Below the pieces are notes generated by a model, which saw nothing but the letters and a program-made list of their open reading frames with translations, ran no database searches and was not told the DNA's origin. From Acidocella sp. (GTDB lineage Bacteria; Pseudomonadota; Alphaproteobacteria; Acetobacterales; Acetobacteraceae), in the NCBI GenBank assembly GCA_027308685.1, contig DAIDEE010000004.1, forward strand, positions 1 through 35,675: DNA of 35,675 nucleotides. The letters run 5' to 3'. The position numbers and the translations under genes are program-made. Positions 15,410 to 25,557 of this stretch are shown here, piece after piece (within the stretch, counting starts at the first letter, position 1; every line of letters begins with the position of its first letter).

Positions 15410-18148
15410 ATGGATTTCCTGCCCGACCTCCCCGCCATCGTCGCCGGTCACGGCCATGCGGTGCTGTTATCCACCGATGGCGAGCTGGCACACCTCACGC
15501 CGGGGCGGGTTGCCAAGCAACTGGCAGACGCCACGCCCCTGGTGGTGCACGGGCCCGCCACCCTGAAGCGCCTTGGCAACCCAGCCATCGCGGTGCTGGA
15601 TATTCTCGAACTTTTCGCCTTCGTCTGCCCCGCGCAATCGCTCGCCCCCACCGCCGCCGGCCTCGCCCGCTTCCTTGAACTCCCCGTGCCCGCCAACCAG
15701 GAGGACGCCGCCGCCGCACTTGCAGGTTATGCCGAATCGCTCCTGGCAAAACTCAGCCTGGGCCGCGACGTGCCTGCGAACCGTGATGCCCCAGGCCTCG
15801 CCGCCGCCATGGGCCAGGCCGGCTGGGGTTGGGCGCCCTATGTTCTGGCCGCCCTGAATGCCCCGGCCGCGCGCGCCGATGGCATGGCGCTACGCCTTTG
15901 GAAGCGCCTGCCGCGCTGGGAGGCAGAAGCCCCGCGCTCGCCGGCTTCGGCTTTTCCCATTGCACCTGCCCAGGCCCGCGCCCGGCTTGCCACTTTGTTG
16001 GGGGAGACCGCCGAGCAACGCCCCGCCCAGTCTGATTACGCCGCCGCTGCCACCACGGCATTTTTACCCCGCGCCGCCGAGGGCCACCCGCATCTTATCA
16101 TCGCCGAGGCTGGCACAGGCACCGGCAAAACCCTGGGCTACCTCGCACCCGCCAGCTTGTGGGCCGAGGTCAACGCCGGGCCGGTGTGGATTTCCACCTT
16201 CACCCGTCACCTGCAGCGCCAGATCGAATCCGAGGCGGCCCGCCTTGGCCCTCTCGAAGGTGACCGCGTCCGCGTGGTGCTGCGCAAGGGCCGCGAGAAC
16301 TATCTCTGTCTGCTGAATTATCAGGACGCGGTTGAGAGCAAGCGCGGCATCATCCCGCTGGGACTGATCTCCCGCTGGGCCACCGCCAGCTCGGATGGCG
16401 ATTTGATGGGCGGCGATTTGCCCGGCTGGTTTGCCGAGCTTTTCGGCCATATGTTCCTGGCCTCCATCGCCGATAAACGCGGCGAGTGCATCCATGCCGC
16501 TTGCGAGCATTACACCCGCTGCACCATCGAGCATGTGGTGCGTAAAGCCCGCATGGCGGACCTGGTGATCGCCAACCATGCATTGGTGATGGCGCAGGCT
16601 GTGTGGGGCGGGCTGGATGATGAGTATGTGCCATCGCGCTACGTGTTCGATGAAGGCCATCATATTTTCGATGCGGCGGACTCGGCATTCTCCATCGAAC
16701 TCTCGGGCACCGTTATGGCCGAACTGCGCCGCTGGCTGCTAGGCGCCGAGGGAACGCGCTCGCGCGCCAAAGCCTTGGCGCAACGCTTCGAGGATTTAAC
16801 GGCGGTTGAAGAATCTCTGATCCGCCATCTCGATGCTGCCTTGCTGGCTGCCAAAGCGCTGCCCGCCCCCGGCTGGAGTGCCCGGCTGGCCGCTGATCTC
16901 GCCGGGCTAGAGCACACCGGCGCCAACCCCTCCGAATTATGCCTGCAATCATTGCGCCTGCAGGCGCGCGCCCGGGCGCAGGATGCCGAATTGACCGGGC
17001 CCATGCCGGTTGAGGTTGAGTTATTCCCCATCGAGGATGAAATCATTGAATCCGGTGCCAAGCTGGCCCGCGCGTTGGAAAAACTGCGCACCCCCCTGGC
17101 GGCTTTGCGCGAACGCTTCCTCGACCGGCTGGAAACCGAAGCCGAAACTCTTGATGAACCCACCCGCCTGCGGCTGGAAGGTGCGGCCCGCTCGCTCAAA
17201 CGGCGCGCTATCGACCCGCTGGTGGCCTGGAAGCGCATACTGGAGTCGCTCCCCACTTCGGCACCAACCCCAGGGGTGCGCCCGGATAAAATCCATTTCC
17301 TGCGCCTGGAGCGCGAGCAAGGCCAGGACCGCGATATCGCCTTGCTGACCCACCTGCTGGACCCCACGGAAGCCTTCATTGAGACCATCGCCGCCCCGGC
17401 GCACGGTATGCTTATCACCAGCGCCACGTTGCGCGACGGGGTGGATAACGAAACCGCCTGGGCACGCGCCGAAGCCCGCACCGGCGCCAACCATCTGGCC
17501 ACCCCCGCCATCCGCGCGGTGTTTGACTCGCCGTTCGACTACGCCGCCAACACCCGCATCTTCATCGTCAATGATGTGAACACCCAGGACATGGGCAGCC
17601 TCGCCGGCGCCTTTCGCGCCTGTTTTGAGGCGGGCGGCGGCGGCGGCCTCGGGCTGTTCACCGCCATTTCGCGCCTGCGCGCAGTACACGCCAAAATCGC
17701 CGCCCCGCTGGAAGCTGCCGGTATCGCGCTATATGCCCAGCATGTTGACGCGATGGATAATGCCACCTTGGTGGATATTTTCCGCGCCGAGGAACACTCC
17801 TGCCTGCTTGGCACCGATGCGATGCGCGACGGCGTGGACATTCCCGGCCGTGCGCTCCGGCTGGTGGTATTCGAGCGCACCCCCTGGCCGCGCCCGGATA
17901 TTCTGCACAAGGCCCGCCGGGCCCATCTCTCGAATGGCACGCCGAAAGATTATGACGACGCCATCGTGCGCCTGCGCCTGCGGCAAGCTTTTGGCCGTCT
18001 GATCCGCCGCGCCGATGACCGTGGGGTGTTTGTTCTGCTAGACCGGCAAGCCCCCGCCCGCCTGTTCACCGCCTTCCCGCCCGGCGCTCCCATCATCCGC
18101 GCCGGGCTGGCCGACACCGCCCTGGCGATCAAGGATTTCCTCGGCTGA
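15410..18148 (+). CDS. DinG/XPD-type ATP-dependent Fe-S DNA helicase
   Basis: A superfamily 2 helicase of 912 residues from the preferred ATG at 15410 (GAAGA upstream); an in-frame ATG at 15374 would add 12. Numbered from 15374, the Walker A is AGTGTGKT (246-253) and the Walker B is DEGH (426-429). The four [4Fe-4S] cysteines are C312, C372, C377 and C383, whose C-x4-C-x5-C end matches E. coli DinG. Motif III/VI regions (SATLRDG; R-x-x-QAFGRLIRR) follow. The first ~220 residues have an ILELFAFVCP-type block that may be a degenerate exonuclease-like domain. It unwinds 5' overhang DNA or R-loops by family; exact role open. Confidence 0.9.
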   Translation: MDFLPDLPAIVAGHGHAVLLSTDGELAHLTPGRVAKQLADATPLVVHGPATLKRLGNPAIAVLDILELFAFVCPAQSLAPTAAGLARFLELPVPANQEDAAAALAGYAESLLAKLSLGRDVPANRDAPGLAAAMGQAGWGWAPYVLAALNAPAARADGMALRLWKRLPRWEAEAPRSPASAFPIAPAQARARLATLLGETAEQRPAQSDYAAAATTAFLPRAAEGHPHLIIAEAGTGTGKTLGYLAPASLWAEVNAGPVWISTFTRHLQRQIESEAARLGPLEGDRVRVVLRKGRENYLCLLNYQDAVESKRGIIPLGLISRWATASSDGDLMGGDLPGWFAELFGHMFLASIADKRGECIHAACEHYTRCTIEHVVRKARMADLVIANHALVMAQAVWGGLDDEYVPSRYVFDEGHHIFDAADSAFSIELSGTVMAELRRWLLGAEGTRSRAKALAQRFEDLTAVEESLIRHLDAALLAAKALPAPGWSARLAADLAGLEHTGANPSELCLQSLRLQARARAQDAELTGPMPVEVELFPIEDEIIESGAKLARALEKLRTPLAALRERFLDRLETEAETLDEPTRLRLEGAARSLKRRAIDPLVAWKRILESLPTSAPTPGVRPDKIHFLRLEREQGQDRDIALLTHLLDPTEAFIETIAAPAHGMLITSATLRDGVDNETAWARAEARTGANHLATPAIRAVFDSPFDYAANTRIFIVNDVNTQDMGSLAGAFRACFEAGGGGGLGLFTAISRLRAVHAKIAAPLEAAGIALYAQHVDAMDNATLVDIFRAEEHSCLLGTDAMRDGVDIPGRALRLVVFERTPWPRPDILHKARRAHLSNGTPKDYDDAIVRLRLRQAFGRLIRRADDRGVFVLLDRQAPARLFTAFPPGAPIIRAGLADTALAIKDFLG

Positions 18149-18311
18149 CTCCTAACCGCTGACCGCTGATCACGCCCAAAGCGTGCGCCTTTTGCCACAG
18201 CCCGGCCAATTCAACCCACCCAAGCGCATAAAACCTATGTGCGGCGCGTAACTTCTGTTACCGCCATCGCAGTCTCATCTGAATACCGCGTAAATTTCGA
18301 GAGGACTTGTC

Positions 18312-18800
18312 TTGACCACCCGCCTGCTGATCGCCTCGCTTCTGCTGCTGGCCCCGCTGCTCACCCCGCTCATGGCCACCGCCGCAACCTCCAACCAAGC
18401 CCCGGTCGGCCGATGGATTACCGCCAATGGTCAGGCGGTGGTGCAAATTTCACCCTGCGGCCAAGATTTATGCGGCCAGATTGTCGGCATCGCGCTGGCC
18501 CACCCCGGCGACCCAATGCCAACCAACTGGCAAGGCCAGCCGCAATGCGGGGAAACGATCATCAACACCGCGCCCAGTACCGATGCCAGTGGCAAAACGG
18601 TGTGGAAAGGCTCAGTGCTGGACCCGCGCAACGGTGATGTCTATCAGGCCAACATCAAGCTTGATGCTGCCAACCACCTGGAATTACACGGTTATCTGGT
18701 GGTGCCGTTGCTCGGCCAGACCCAAACCTGGACGCCCTATGCCGGCCGCACGCTCCCTGATTGCCATTTGGCTGCCAATTTCGCCACCGATAACGGCTGA
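18312..18800 (+). CDS. DUF2147 family secreted protein
   Basis: A 162-residue protein with a Sec signal peptide (hydrophobic residues ~5-22, cleavage near ATA-AT) and a DUF2147 domain: GRWITANGQAVVQISPCG, C..IVGIALAHP, WKGSVLDPRNGDVYQANIKL and GYLVVPLLGQTQTWTP. It carries several Cys residues in the exported part, so disulfides are possible. The start is a TTG preceded by GAGAGGA at 7 nt. DUF2147 proteins are periplasmic with a lipocalin-like fold; function unknown. Confidence 0.88.
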   Translation: MTTRLLIASLLLLAPLLTPLMATAATSNQAPVGRWITANGQAVVQISPCGQDLCGQIVGIALAHPGDPMPTNWQGQPQCGETIINTAPSTDASGKTVWKGSVLDPRNGDVYQANIKLDAANHLELHGYLVVPLLGQTQTWTPYAGRTLPDCHLAANFATDNG

Positions 18801-19000
18801 TTTACCAGACTTGTAAAATTTTCTATGTTTGGGCCGCATATCCGGTCTGAAATTTTACTTAATTTACATTTAGAAAATCTTTACGGAAAAACCGCCCACC
18901 TCTTTCGAGTTTTTGTGTGATTTTTACTCTGCCCTTCGCGGATGCAGCATACTACACATTATTCGCTATTTCAGCGTTCTCACTCCGAAAGTCACAGCAC
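18801..19000 (+). promoter_or_regulatory. AT-rich leader of isocitrate lyase
   Basis: A 200-bp AT-rich gap between the DUF2147 gene and aceA. The AT-rich block at 18813-18885 is the likely promoter region. No clear operator or promoter pair was found, and only a weak GAAAG precedes the ATG. Confidence 0.35.
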
Positions 19001-20662
19001 ATGAACACCGCGAATTTTGCCCCCGAAGGTTTGGCGGGCACCGTTTCCACCACCACCAACAGCTCCCACGCCGGCTCCTACCAGGCGCAGGTTGCTCAGG
19101 TGCAGCAGCTCATCACCAGCAAAAACGGCACGTGGGACGGGATTTCCGCCGAGGCTGTGGTACGCATGCGCTTGCAGAACCGTTTGCAGACCGGCCTCGA
19201 CATTGCCCGCTTCACCGCCACCATCATGCGCAACGACATGGCCGCCTATGATGCCAATGCCGCCAACTACACCCAATCACTCGGTGCGTGGCACGGCTTC
19301 ATCGCGCAGCAGCAGATGATCTCGGTGAAAAAGCATTTCGGCACCACCAAGGGTAAATATATTTATCTCTCCGGCTGGATGGTCGCGGCCCTGCGCTCCG
19401 AGTTCGGCCCGCTGCCGGATCAGTCGATGCACGAGAAAACCTCAGTGCCCGCCTTGATCCAGGAAATCTACACCTTCCTGCGCCAAGCCGACGCCCGCGA
19501 GCTCGGTGGCTTGTTCCGCGAGATCGACGCCGCCCGCGCCGCCGGCGACAAAGCCAAGGAAGCCGAGTTGCAGGCCAAGGTGGACAACTATGAAACCCAC
19601 ATCGTCCCCATCATCGCCGACATCGACGCCGGGTTCGGCAATGCCGAAGCCACCTATTTGCTGGCGAAGAAAATGATCGAAGCCGGGGCCTGCGCCTTGC
19701 AGATCGAAAACCAGGTGTCCGATGAAAAGCAATGCGGTCACCAGGATGGTAAAGTGACCGTCCCGCACGAAGATTTCCTCGCCAAGGTGCGTGCCTGCCG
19801 CTACGCCTTCATGGAACTGGGTGTGGAAAACGGCATCGTCGTCACCCGTACCGACTCCCTCGGCGCCGGCCTGACCAAGCAGATTGCTGTGAGCCATACG
19901 CCTGGCGATTTGGGCGACCAGTATAATTCCTTCCTCGATTGCGAAGAAATTTCGCCCGAAACCGCCCGCAATGGCGATGTGATCATCAACCGCAATGGCA
20001 AGATGCTGCGTCCGAAGCGGTTGCCGTCCAACCTGTTCCAGTTCCGCGCTGGCACCGGTGAGGACCGTTGCGTGCTCGATTCCATCACCTCACTGCAAAA
20101 CGGTGCTGATCTACTTTGGATCGAAACCGAGAAGCCGCATGTGGAACAGATCGCCGCGATGATGGACCGGGTTCGCGCTGTCATCCCGAACGCCAAGTTG
20201 GCGTATAATAATTCACCGTCCTTCAACTGGACCCTGAATTTCCGCCAGCAGGTTTACGATGCCTGGAAGCAGGGCGGTAAGGACGTTGCTGCCTATGACC
20301 GCGCCAAACTGATGAGCGTTGATTATGACGGCACTGATCTGGCGATTGAAGCTGACAACCGCATCCGCACCTTCCAGGCTGATGCTGCCAAACGCTCGGG
20401 CATCTTCCATCATCTGATCACCCTGCCGACCTACCATACGGCGGCTCTGTCCACGGATAATCTCTCCCGCGAATATTTCGGCGCGGCTGGCATGTTGGGC
20501 TACGTGCTGAATGTGCAGCGCCAGGAAATCCGTCAGGGTATCGCCTGCGTGAAACACCAGAACATGTCAGGCTCCGACATCGGCGATGACCACAAGGAAT
20601 ATTTCGCTGGTGAGGCCGCGTTAAAAGCCGGTGGCGCTCATAACACGATGAACCAGTTCTAA
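19001..20662 (+). CDS. aceA: Isocitrate lyase (long form)
   Basis: The glyoxylate-shunt enzyme that splits isocitrate into succinate and glyoxylate, needed for growth on acetate or fatty acids. It is 553 residues from the ATG at 19001; an upstream in-frame GTG at 18917 would add an unlikely 28 residues. Catalytic signature DEKQCGH (KKCGH in E. coli), metal-binding DIDAGFGNAEATYLL, ALQIENQ, and a C-terminal tail QNMSGSDIGDDHKEYFAG are visible. This is the longer isocitrate lyase class, with an insertion around residues 150-190. Malate synthase is not adjacent. Confidence 0.93.
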   Translation: MNTANFAPEGLAGTVSTTTNSSHAGSYQAQVAQVQQLITSKNGTWDGISAEAVVRMRLQNRLQTGLDIARFTATIMRNDMAAYDANAANYTQSLGAWHGFIAQQQMISVKKHFGTTKGKYIYLSGWMVAALRSEFGPLPDQSMHEKTSVPALIQEIYTFLRQADARELGGLFREIDAARAAGDKAKEAELQAKVDNYETHIVPIIADIDAGFGNAEATYLLAKKMIEAGACALQIENQVSDEKQCGHQDGKVTVPHEDFLAKVRACRYAFMELGVENGIVVTRTDSLGAGLTKQIAVSHTPGDLGDQYNSFLDCEEISPETARNGDVIINRNGKMLRPKRLPSNLFQFRAGTGEDRCVLDSITSLQNGADLLWIETEKPHVEQIAAMMDRVRAVIPNAKLAYNNSPSFNWTLNFRQQVYDAWKQGGKDVAAYDRAKLMSVDYDGTDLAIEADNRIRTFQADAAKRSGIFHHLITLPTYHTAALSTDNLSREYFGAAGMLGYVLNVQRQEIRQGIACVKHQNMSGSDIGDDHKEYFAGEAALKAGGAHNTMNQF

Positions 20663-20682
20663 GCCGGTTCAACGGTCAAACA

Positions 20683-20714
20683 AAACGGCCCGGAGAGAAA
20701 TCTCCGGGCCGTTT
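20683..20714. terminator. Bidirectional hairpin terminator (aceA / shc)
   Basis: A perfect 14-bp stem (20683-20696 with 20701-20714) and a GAAA tetraloop, with AAA on the left and TTT on the right. It lies between the convergent aceA and shc stop codons and would serve both as an intrinsic terminator. Confidence 0.9.
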
Positions 20715-20736
20715 CTATTTGTAGGGTGTCACGTAA

Positions 20737-22653
20737 TTAAAACCCGTACCCCACCACACGCTCATTGCTCTGCAGCAGCCCCTTGTACCGGCTCAGCGCC
20801 AGCAGCGGGAAGAACCGTGGGTAGCCATGGTATTTTAAGTAAAACACCCGCGGGAACCCCACCGCGTTATACGGTGCTTCGGTCCAACTGCCGTCGGCGT
20901 CTTGGGCTGTTTGCAAATACGCGACACCACGCGCTACCGCCGGATGCTCCACCTGCCCCGCTGCCATTAACCCCAGCACCGCCCAGGCAGTTTGCGAAGG
21001 CAGGCTTTGCGCGGCGTAGCCATGGAATTCACCCGCCGGCGCGGCGCCGTAGCTTTCGCAATCCTCACCCCAACCGCCATCGTCGCGCTGCTTGTTCACC
21101 AGCCAGCCCACCGCGCGTTTTACCATCACATCATCGGCCGAAACCCCGGCGGCATTCAGCGCGCACAGCACCGACCAGGTGCCGTAAATATAATTCGTCC
21201 CCCAGCGGCCAAACCATGAACCATCCGGCATCTGGGTTTCGCGCAGATACGCCACCCCGCGTGAAATCGCAGATTTATCCTCAACATTCCCCAACTGCGC
21301 CAAAAACGAAATACACCGCGCCGTCACATCCTCGGTCGGTGGGTCCAGCAGCGCGCCATGGTCGGCAAACGGAATATGGTTGAGGTACTGGCGGTCGTTG
21401 TTGATATCAAACGCGCCCCAAGCCCCGTTGGTGGATTGCATGCCGAGAATCCATTCCCGCGCTCGCGAAATCGATTCCGCATATTTCGCATCGCCGGCGC
21501 GATGCAGCAGCATGCCCACCACCGCGGTATCATCCACATCCGGGTAATGCGGATTGTTGTATTGGAAGGCCCAGCCGCCGGGGCGCGTGCCAGGCGTGTT
21601 GGTTGCCCAGTCGCCCACCACATCGAGCACCTGCCGCGCCACCAGCCAGTCGCACGCCGCCCCAATCGGCGCCCCCGCTTCCGCCAGCGCGTGGCCCGCC
21701 AACCCGGTATCCCACACTGGTGAGAGACAAGGCTGGCAATAAGCGCGGTCGTCCTTCACGACCAGCAGTTTGCGCACCGCCTCCCAGGCGATGGCGAAAT
21801 CCGGGTGCTCGGGTGCATACCCCAGCATGTCGTACATCATCACCGTATTCGCCATGGCCGGATAAATCGCGCCCAGCCCATCATCGCCATTCAAACGCTC
21901 CTTGATAAATGCTTTGGCTTTCTCAATCGCCTGGGCACGCGAGGAGGCCGGAAAAAATCGCTCGACCCGCCGCAACACTACATCAAGATATTTGAAAAAA
22001 TGCCCCCAGGGGGATTTATACGGCCCGCGAATCCAGTCCGTCACCCGGTCCGGCGGCACCACAAATAATTCATCAATCCGCACTTGTCGCGGATTACGCG
22101 CCAGCGGCTTGTTGGCCATCAGCACCAGCAGCGGCGTCATCACGGTGCGCGACCAGTAGGATACTTTACGCATGGTGATGGGAAACCAATCCGGCATCAA
22201 AACCAGTTCCACCGGCATCACCGGGCAGGCTTCCCACGGCACCGCGCCAAACAAAGCCAACTGGATGCGGGTAAACACATTAGTCCGCGCCGCCCCGCCA
22301 TGCGCCAAAATCACCTCACGCGCCTTCAACATATGCGGCGCATTTACATCATCGCCAATACATTTGAGTGCAAAATACGCCTTCACACTCGCCGACATAT
22401 CAAACTTGCCGCCATGAAATAGCGGCCAGCCGCCTTGGTTGGTTTCGTAATCCCCCTGAATGCCTCGGAGATAAACGCCAATTTTATTCTCCAACTCTGG
22501 GTCGATCCGGTCGAGATAATGTTCCAGCAGCACATATTCCGCCGGAATAGTGGCATCCGCTTCCAGCTCATAAACAAAATGCCCGTCGGGCCGCTGCTCA
22601 CCCTGCAAGGCCCTGCATGCCCGCGCAACGGCAGTGTCGAGAATCGTATTCAT
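20737..22653 (-). CDS. shc: Squalene-hopene cyclase
   Basis: Membrane-associated cyclase that turns squalene into hopene and hopanol. The 638 residues match the family. The catalytic DVDD motif (372-375) matches the DXDD of A. acidocaldarius SHC. QW-type repeats recur (for example DGSWFGRWG, DDGGWGEDCESY, DADGSWTEAPYNAVGFPRVFYLKYHGYP at the C-terminus). It is the last gene of the hopanoid run; its ATG overlaps the hpnE stop by 4 bp. Also called hpnF. Confidence 0.97.
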   Translation of the reverse strand: MNTILDTAVARACRALQGEQRPDGHFVYELEADATIPAEYVLLEHYLDRIDPELENKIGVYLRGIQGDYETNQGGWPLFHGGKFDMSASVKAYFALKCIGDDVNAPHMLKAREVILAHGGAARTNVFTRIQLALFGAVPWEACPVMPVELVLMPDWFPITMRKVSYWSRTVMTPLLVLMANKPLARNPRQVRIDELFVVPPDRVTDWIRGPYKSPWGHFFKYLDVVLRRVERFFPASSRAQAIEKAKAFIKERLNGDDGLGAIYPAMANTVMMYDMLGYAPEHPDFAIAWEAVRKLLVVKDDRAYCQPCLSPVWDTGLAGHALAEAGAPIGAACDWLVARQVLDVVGDWATNTPGTRPGGWAFQYNNPHYPDVDDTAVVGMLLHRAGDAKYAESISRAREWILGMQSTNGAWGAFDINNDRQYLNHIPFADHGALLDPPTEDVTARCISFLAQLGNVEDKSAISRGVAYLRETQMPDGSWFGRWGTNYIYGTWSVLCALNAAGVSADDVMVKRAVGWLVNKQRDDGGWGEDCESYGAAPAGEFHGYAAQSLPSQTAWAVLGLMAAGQVEHPAVARGVAYLQTAQDADGSWTEAPYNAVGFPRVFYLKYHGYPRFFPLLALSRYKGLLQSNERVVGYGF

Positions 22654-23837
22654 AATGGATTTTGCTCTAACATTGCCAAGGCGGCGGCATTACCAGAGCG
22701 TATCGCCCCCTCGATGGTGGCCGGCAACCCGGTATCGGTCCAGTCACCGGCCAGCATGATATTTTTGTCCACCGTGCGCGTGGCGGGTCGTAATTTCAAC
22801 TGCGCGGGCGTGGCCGCAAACGTCGCGCGTTTTTCTCGTACCACCCGGTGCTCTGGCATCGCACCCAGTCCAAAGGCCGCTTGCAAATCCGCCCACACCA
22901 GCGCTGCCAGAGTGGCATTATCCATCTCGGCATATTTATTTGCCGCTGAAACAGTCACCGATAATATCTCACCCTTGGCAAACGCCCATTCCGCCACGCC
23001 GCCGACCAAGCCCCAAAAACCAGTCTCACCAGGGTCAATCCGGCATTTGAAATGCAGATTCAAAATAGCCTGATGCTCACTGGGCACAACCAATCCCGGC
23101 AGTAACTCCACCGCCACCCAGGGCGGCACCGCCAGAATGGTTTTTTCACCCGCCACCAGCGCATTCACCCGCCTGCCCAGCCGCACCTCAGCGCCTCGTG
23201 CAACAAGCCATGCCAGTGCAGGGTCAATGAAACTCTCCGACAATCCCACCTTGGGAAACCGTGGGATGGACGCCGCCCCACCGCGCTCGATGGTTTCCGC
23301 TACCACCGCCCGCAAAGGCGCCGCCGATGCCGCATCAGGTGGTGTGTTCAGCGCGGCAATCGCCAATGGTTCAAGCAAATTTCGGTATAATTCCCCGGTG
23401 CCGGCCAGCAACGGCGCCACCAGATCATCCACCCCTGCCCGGCGCAATTTCAACAATGCCAGATAATCACGAGCCCTTGTTCCCGGCACCCGGCGCGCGG
23501 CGGAGACCACCCACCACGGCAAACGCCCGCGATTCAGCCGCAGCTTCCAATGCGCCTTGGTTTTCAAATCAACAAACGCAAACACCGGCTCCACCGGCCC
23601 ACTTAAGCTGTCATGCGCCCCGATGCGATTCAAAAATCCCATCACCGCATGATTACCCGACAGCAACAAATGATTGCCATTATCAATCCGGCAATTCAGC
23701 GCGGGGTCAAAATATGATCGGCAGCGCCCACCAGCCGCCGGAGCCGCCTCATGCAGCACCACCTCGGCGCCGCGCTCCACCAACGTGCACGCCGCCGCCA
23801 AACCCGCCACACCAGCCCCAATAACGCTAACCTTCAT
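22650..23837 (-). CDS. hpnE: Hydroxysqualene dehydroxylase HpnE
   Basis: A 395-residue FAD-dependent oxidoreductase that reduces hydroxysqualene to squalene, the last step of the HpnCDE route. The N-terminal dinucleotide motif is GAGVAGLAAACTLVERGAEVVLHEA, followed by GGRCRSYFD. The C-terminal FAD segment is NIMLAGDWTDTGLPATIEGAIRSGNAAA. It overlaps hpnD and shc by 4 bp each (ATGA). Confidence 0.94.
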   Translation of the reverse strand: MKVSVIGAGVAGLAAACTLVERGAEVVLHEAAPAAGGRCRSYFDPALNCRIDNGNHLLLSGNHAVMGFLNRIGAHDSLSGPVEPVFAFVDLKTKAHWKLRLNRGRLPWWVVSAARRVPGTRARDYLALLKLRRAGVDDLVAPLLAGTGELYRNLLEPLAIAALNTPPDAASAAPLRAVVAETIERGGAASIPRFPKVGLSESFIDPALAWLVARGAEVRLGRRVNALVAGEKTILAVPPWVAVELLPGLVVPSEHQAILNLHFKCRIDPGETGFWGLVGGVAEWAFAKGEILSVTVSAANKYAEMDNATLAALVWADLQAAFGLGAMPEHRVVREKRATFAATPAQLKLRPATRTVDKNIMLAGDWTDTGLPATIEGAIRSGNAAALAMLEQNPL

Positions 23838-24688
23838 GGCAAATAAATCTGTGCCGCCAGCATCATCTTACGCCATTTTGGCAGTGAAACTCTGCCCTTT
23901 TTATAATCATATCCACGATGATGCAGCGCCATCAGCAGCGGCTTATAGCTGGCCAGCATAATGCGCGCCGGCTTCATGGCCTTCTGGTCACAATGCGCCA
24001 TCGAGGTCTCAGCTTCTTTGTAATAGCGCATCGCCAGCTTAGCGACGCGCAGGCACACGAAAGGCAGCCGGGGCGACACCACCGCCGCCTCCGGATTGGT
24101 CGCCACATTTTCCTGCCGCAAATATTCATACGGCAAATATAGCCGCCCACGCTTGGCGTCTTCAGGAACATCGCGCAAAATATTGGTCAGTTGCAAGGCC
24201 CGGCCCAACGCGTAAGCGGTATCCTCAGCAGAGGTACTATCATCGCCAAACACCCGCACCGAAAGCCTGCCCACTGCCGAGGCCACGCGGTCGCAATATA
24301 AATCCAAAATCGGCAGTGGCGGGGCCACAATCGGCGCACCGGCGTCCATCTCCATGCCATCAATGATCGCAATAAAGTCAGCCTCGCGCAGCCGGTATTG
24401 CAGCACTGCCACCCGCAAAATACGCGTTAGTGCATTATTGGTCCGCCCGGCAAAAATACCCGCAATAATCTGCCGCCAACCACGCAGCAATTTACGTTTT
24501 TCCGCCAAGGGGGCATCTTCATCGGCCACGTCATCCACCAAGCGGCAAAATGTATAAATAGCATACATCGCGGCCCGCCGGTCCGGTGGCAGCACTTTCA
24601 TCCCATAATAAAACGAGGTGGCGGCGCTACGCACAACCGAAGTCACCGCTTCGATATCGGCTTTATTAAGGGAAGGTATTAGCTCCAT
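23834..24688 (-). CDS. hpnD: Presqualene diphosphate synthase HpnD
   Basis: A 284-residue trans-isoprenyl diphosphate synthase that joins two farnesyl diphosphates into presqualene diphosphate. The two Asp-rich Mg-binding motifs are present: DDVADED (52-58) and RDVPEDAKRGRLYLP (Asp173, Asp177). It is 10 bp overlapped with hpnC and 4 bp with hpnE. Confidence 0.94.
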   Translation of the reverse strand: MELIPSLNKADIEAVTSVVRSAATSFYYGMKVLPPDRRAAMYAIYTFCRLVDDVADEDAPLAEKRKLLRGWRQIIAGIFAGRTNNALTRILRVAVLQYRLREADFIAIIDGMEMDAGAPIVAPPLPILDLYCDRVASAVGRLSVRVFGDDSTSAEDTAYALGRALQLTNILRDVPEDAKRGRLYLPYEYLRQENVATNPEAAVVSPRLPFVCLRVAKLAMRYYKEAETSMAHCDQKAMKPARIMLASYKPLLMALHHRGYDYKKGRVSLPKWRKMMLAAQIYLP

Positions 24689-25557
24689 AGTAACCTCGGG
24701 CTTGCCAGCAACGCCGCGGCTGCAAAGTCTGTCGAATTTAATTTTACCCGCATCGCCAATGCATCATGCGCCTGCAGTTTTGCTGTTAAACGATGTGCCA
24801 AATTCACGATCACCGCTATCTCTACCCGCAACCGTCTGGCCTTCACCAAGCCTGGCAACGCCGCCCCCGCTGTATTCAACGTCTTTGTCTCCACCAGCAT
24901 TTCATCAAACACCGCCCGCAATCCTGGCGTCGATGTTTCGCGGGCGATATCGTCGGTGGCGGCGCCATGCTTGGCCAGCCAATCCTGCGGCACGTAGCAA
25001 CGGTCCATGTTGCGTAAATCGGGCGCCACATCCTGTAGATGATTATTTACCTGCAAAGCCGCGCATAAAGCGTCTGAAGCCGGCCAGGTTTCGCGGCTCT
25101 CGCCATGCAAATCCAACATATACCGCCCCACGGGTGCCGCCGAGTAGCGGCAATAATCCATCAACTCGGCCCAACTCTCATAACGGTTTTTGCGGGCGTC
25201 CTGGCGGAACGCCACCAGCAGTTCACGCGCATGAATCGCCGAAACACCGCTTTCCTGCAATGATGTTCGTAATACCAAGGCACTCGGCGCAGCCTGATCG
25301 CGGGCACCGGTTAGCACCGCCTCCATCATATCCAGCCGCGCAACTTTGTCATCCGCGCTCAAGCCAGGATGGTCGGCAATGTCGTCAGCATGCCGGGCAA
25401 AATTATAAAATGCGTGCACATGCTTGCGTAAACCGGCGCGGATCAGCCAGGAGCCAACCGGAAAATTCTCATCGCCCTTGCCCTTGCCCGAGGCGATTTC
25501 AACGTTGCCATCCGGCGCCGGCGCTGCACGTGCCAGTTCGTTATCATTCGCGGTCAT
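24679..25557 (-). CDS. hpnC: Hydroxysqualene synthase HpnC
   Basis: A 292-residue homologue of HpnD that converts presqualene diphosphate to hydroxysqualene. Asp-rich motifs are DDIAD (58-62) and QDVAPD (Asp176, Asp180), followed by RCYVPQDWL. The N-terminal ~28 residues are Lys/Gly-rich and probably disordered. Overlaps hpnB by 4 bp and hpnD by 10 bp. Confidence 0.93.
   Translation of the reverse strand: MTANDNELARAAPAPDGNVEIASGKGKGDENFPVGSWLIRAGLRKHVHAFYNFARHADDIADHPGLSADDKVARLDMMEAVLTGARDQAAPSALVLRTSLQESGVSAIHARELLVAFRQDARKNRYESWAELMDYCRYSAAPVGRYMLDLHGESRETWPASDALCAALQVNNHLQDVAPDLRNMDRCYVPQDWLAKHGAATDDIARETSTPGLRAVFDEMLVETKTLNTAGAALPGLVKARRLRVEIAVIVNLAHRLTAKLQAHDALAMRVKLNSTDFAAAALLASPRLLWS

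Noticed and set aside
16660-17511. A 283-residue open frame on the minus strand
   Set aside because: It lies wholly inside the helicase gene, with Arg/Ser-rich composition typical of antisense frames in GC-rich DNA and no recognisable domain.
18149-18311. Possible regulatory RNA ahead of the DUF2147 gene
   Set aside because: No stable long hairpin or known riboswitch pattern was visible; only the GAGAGGA ribosome site could be supported.
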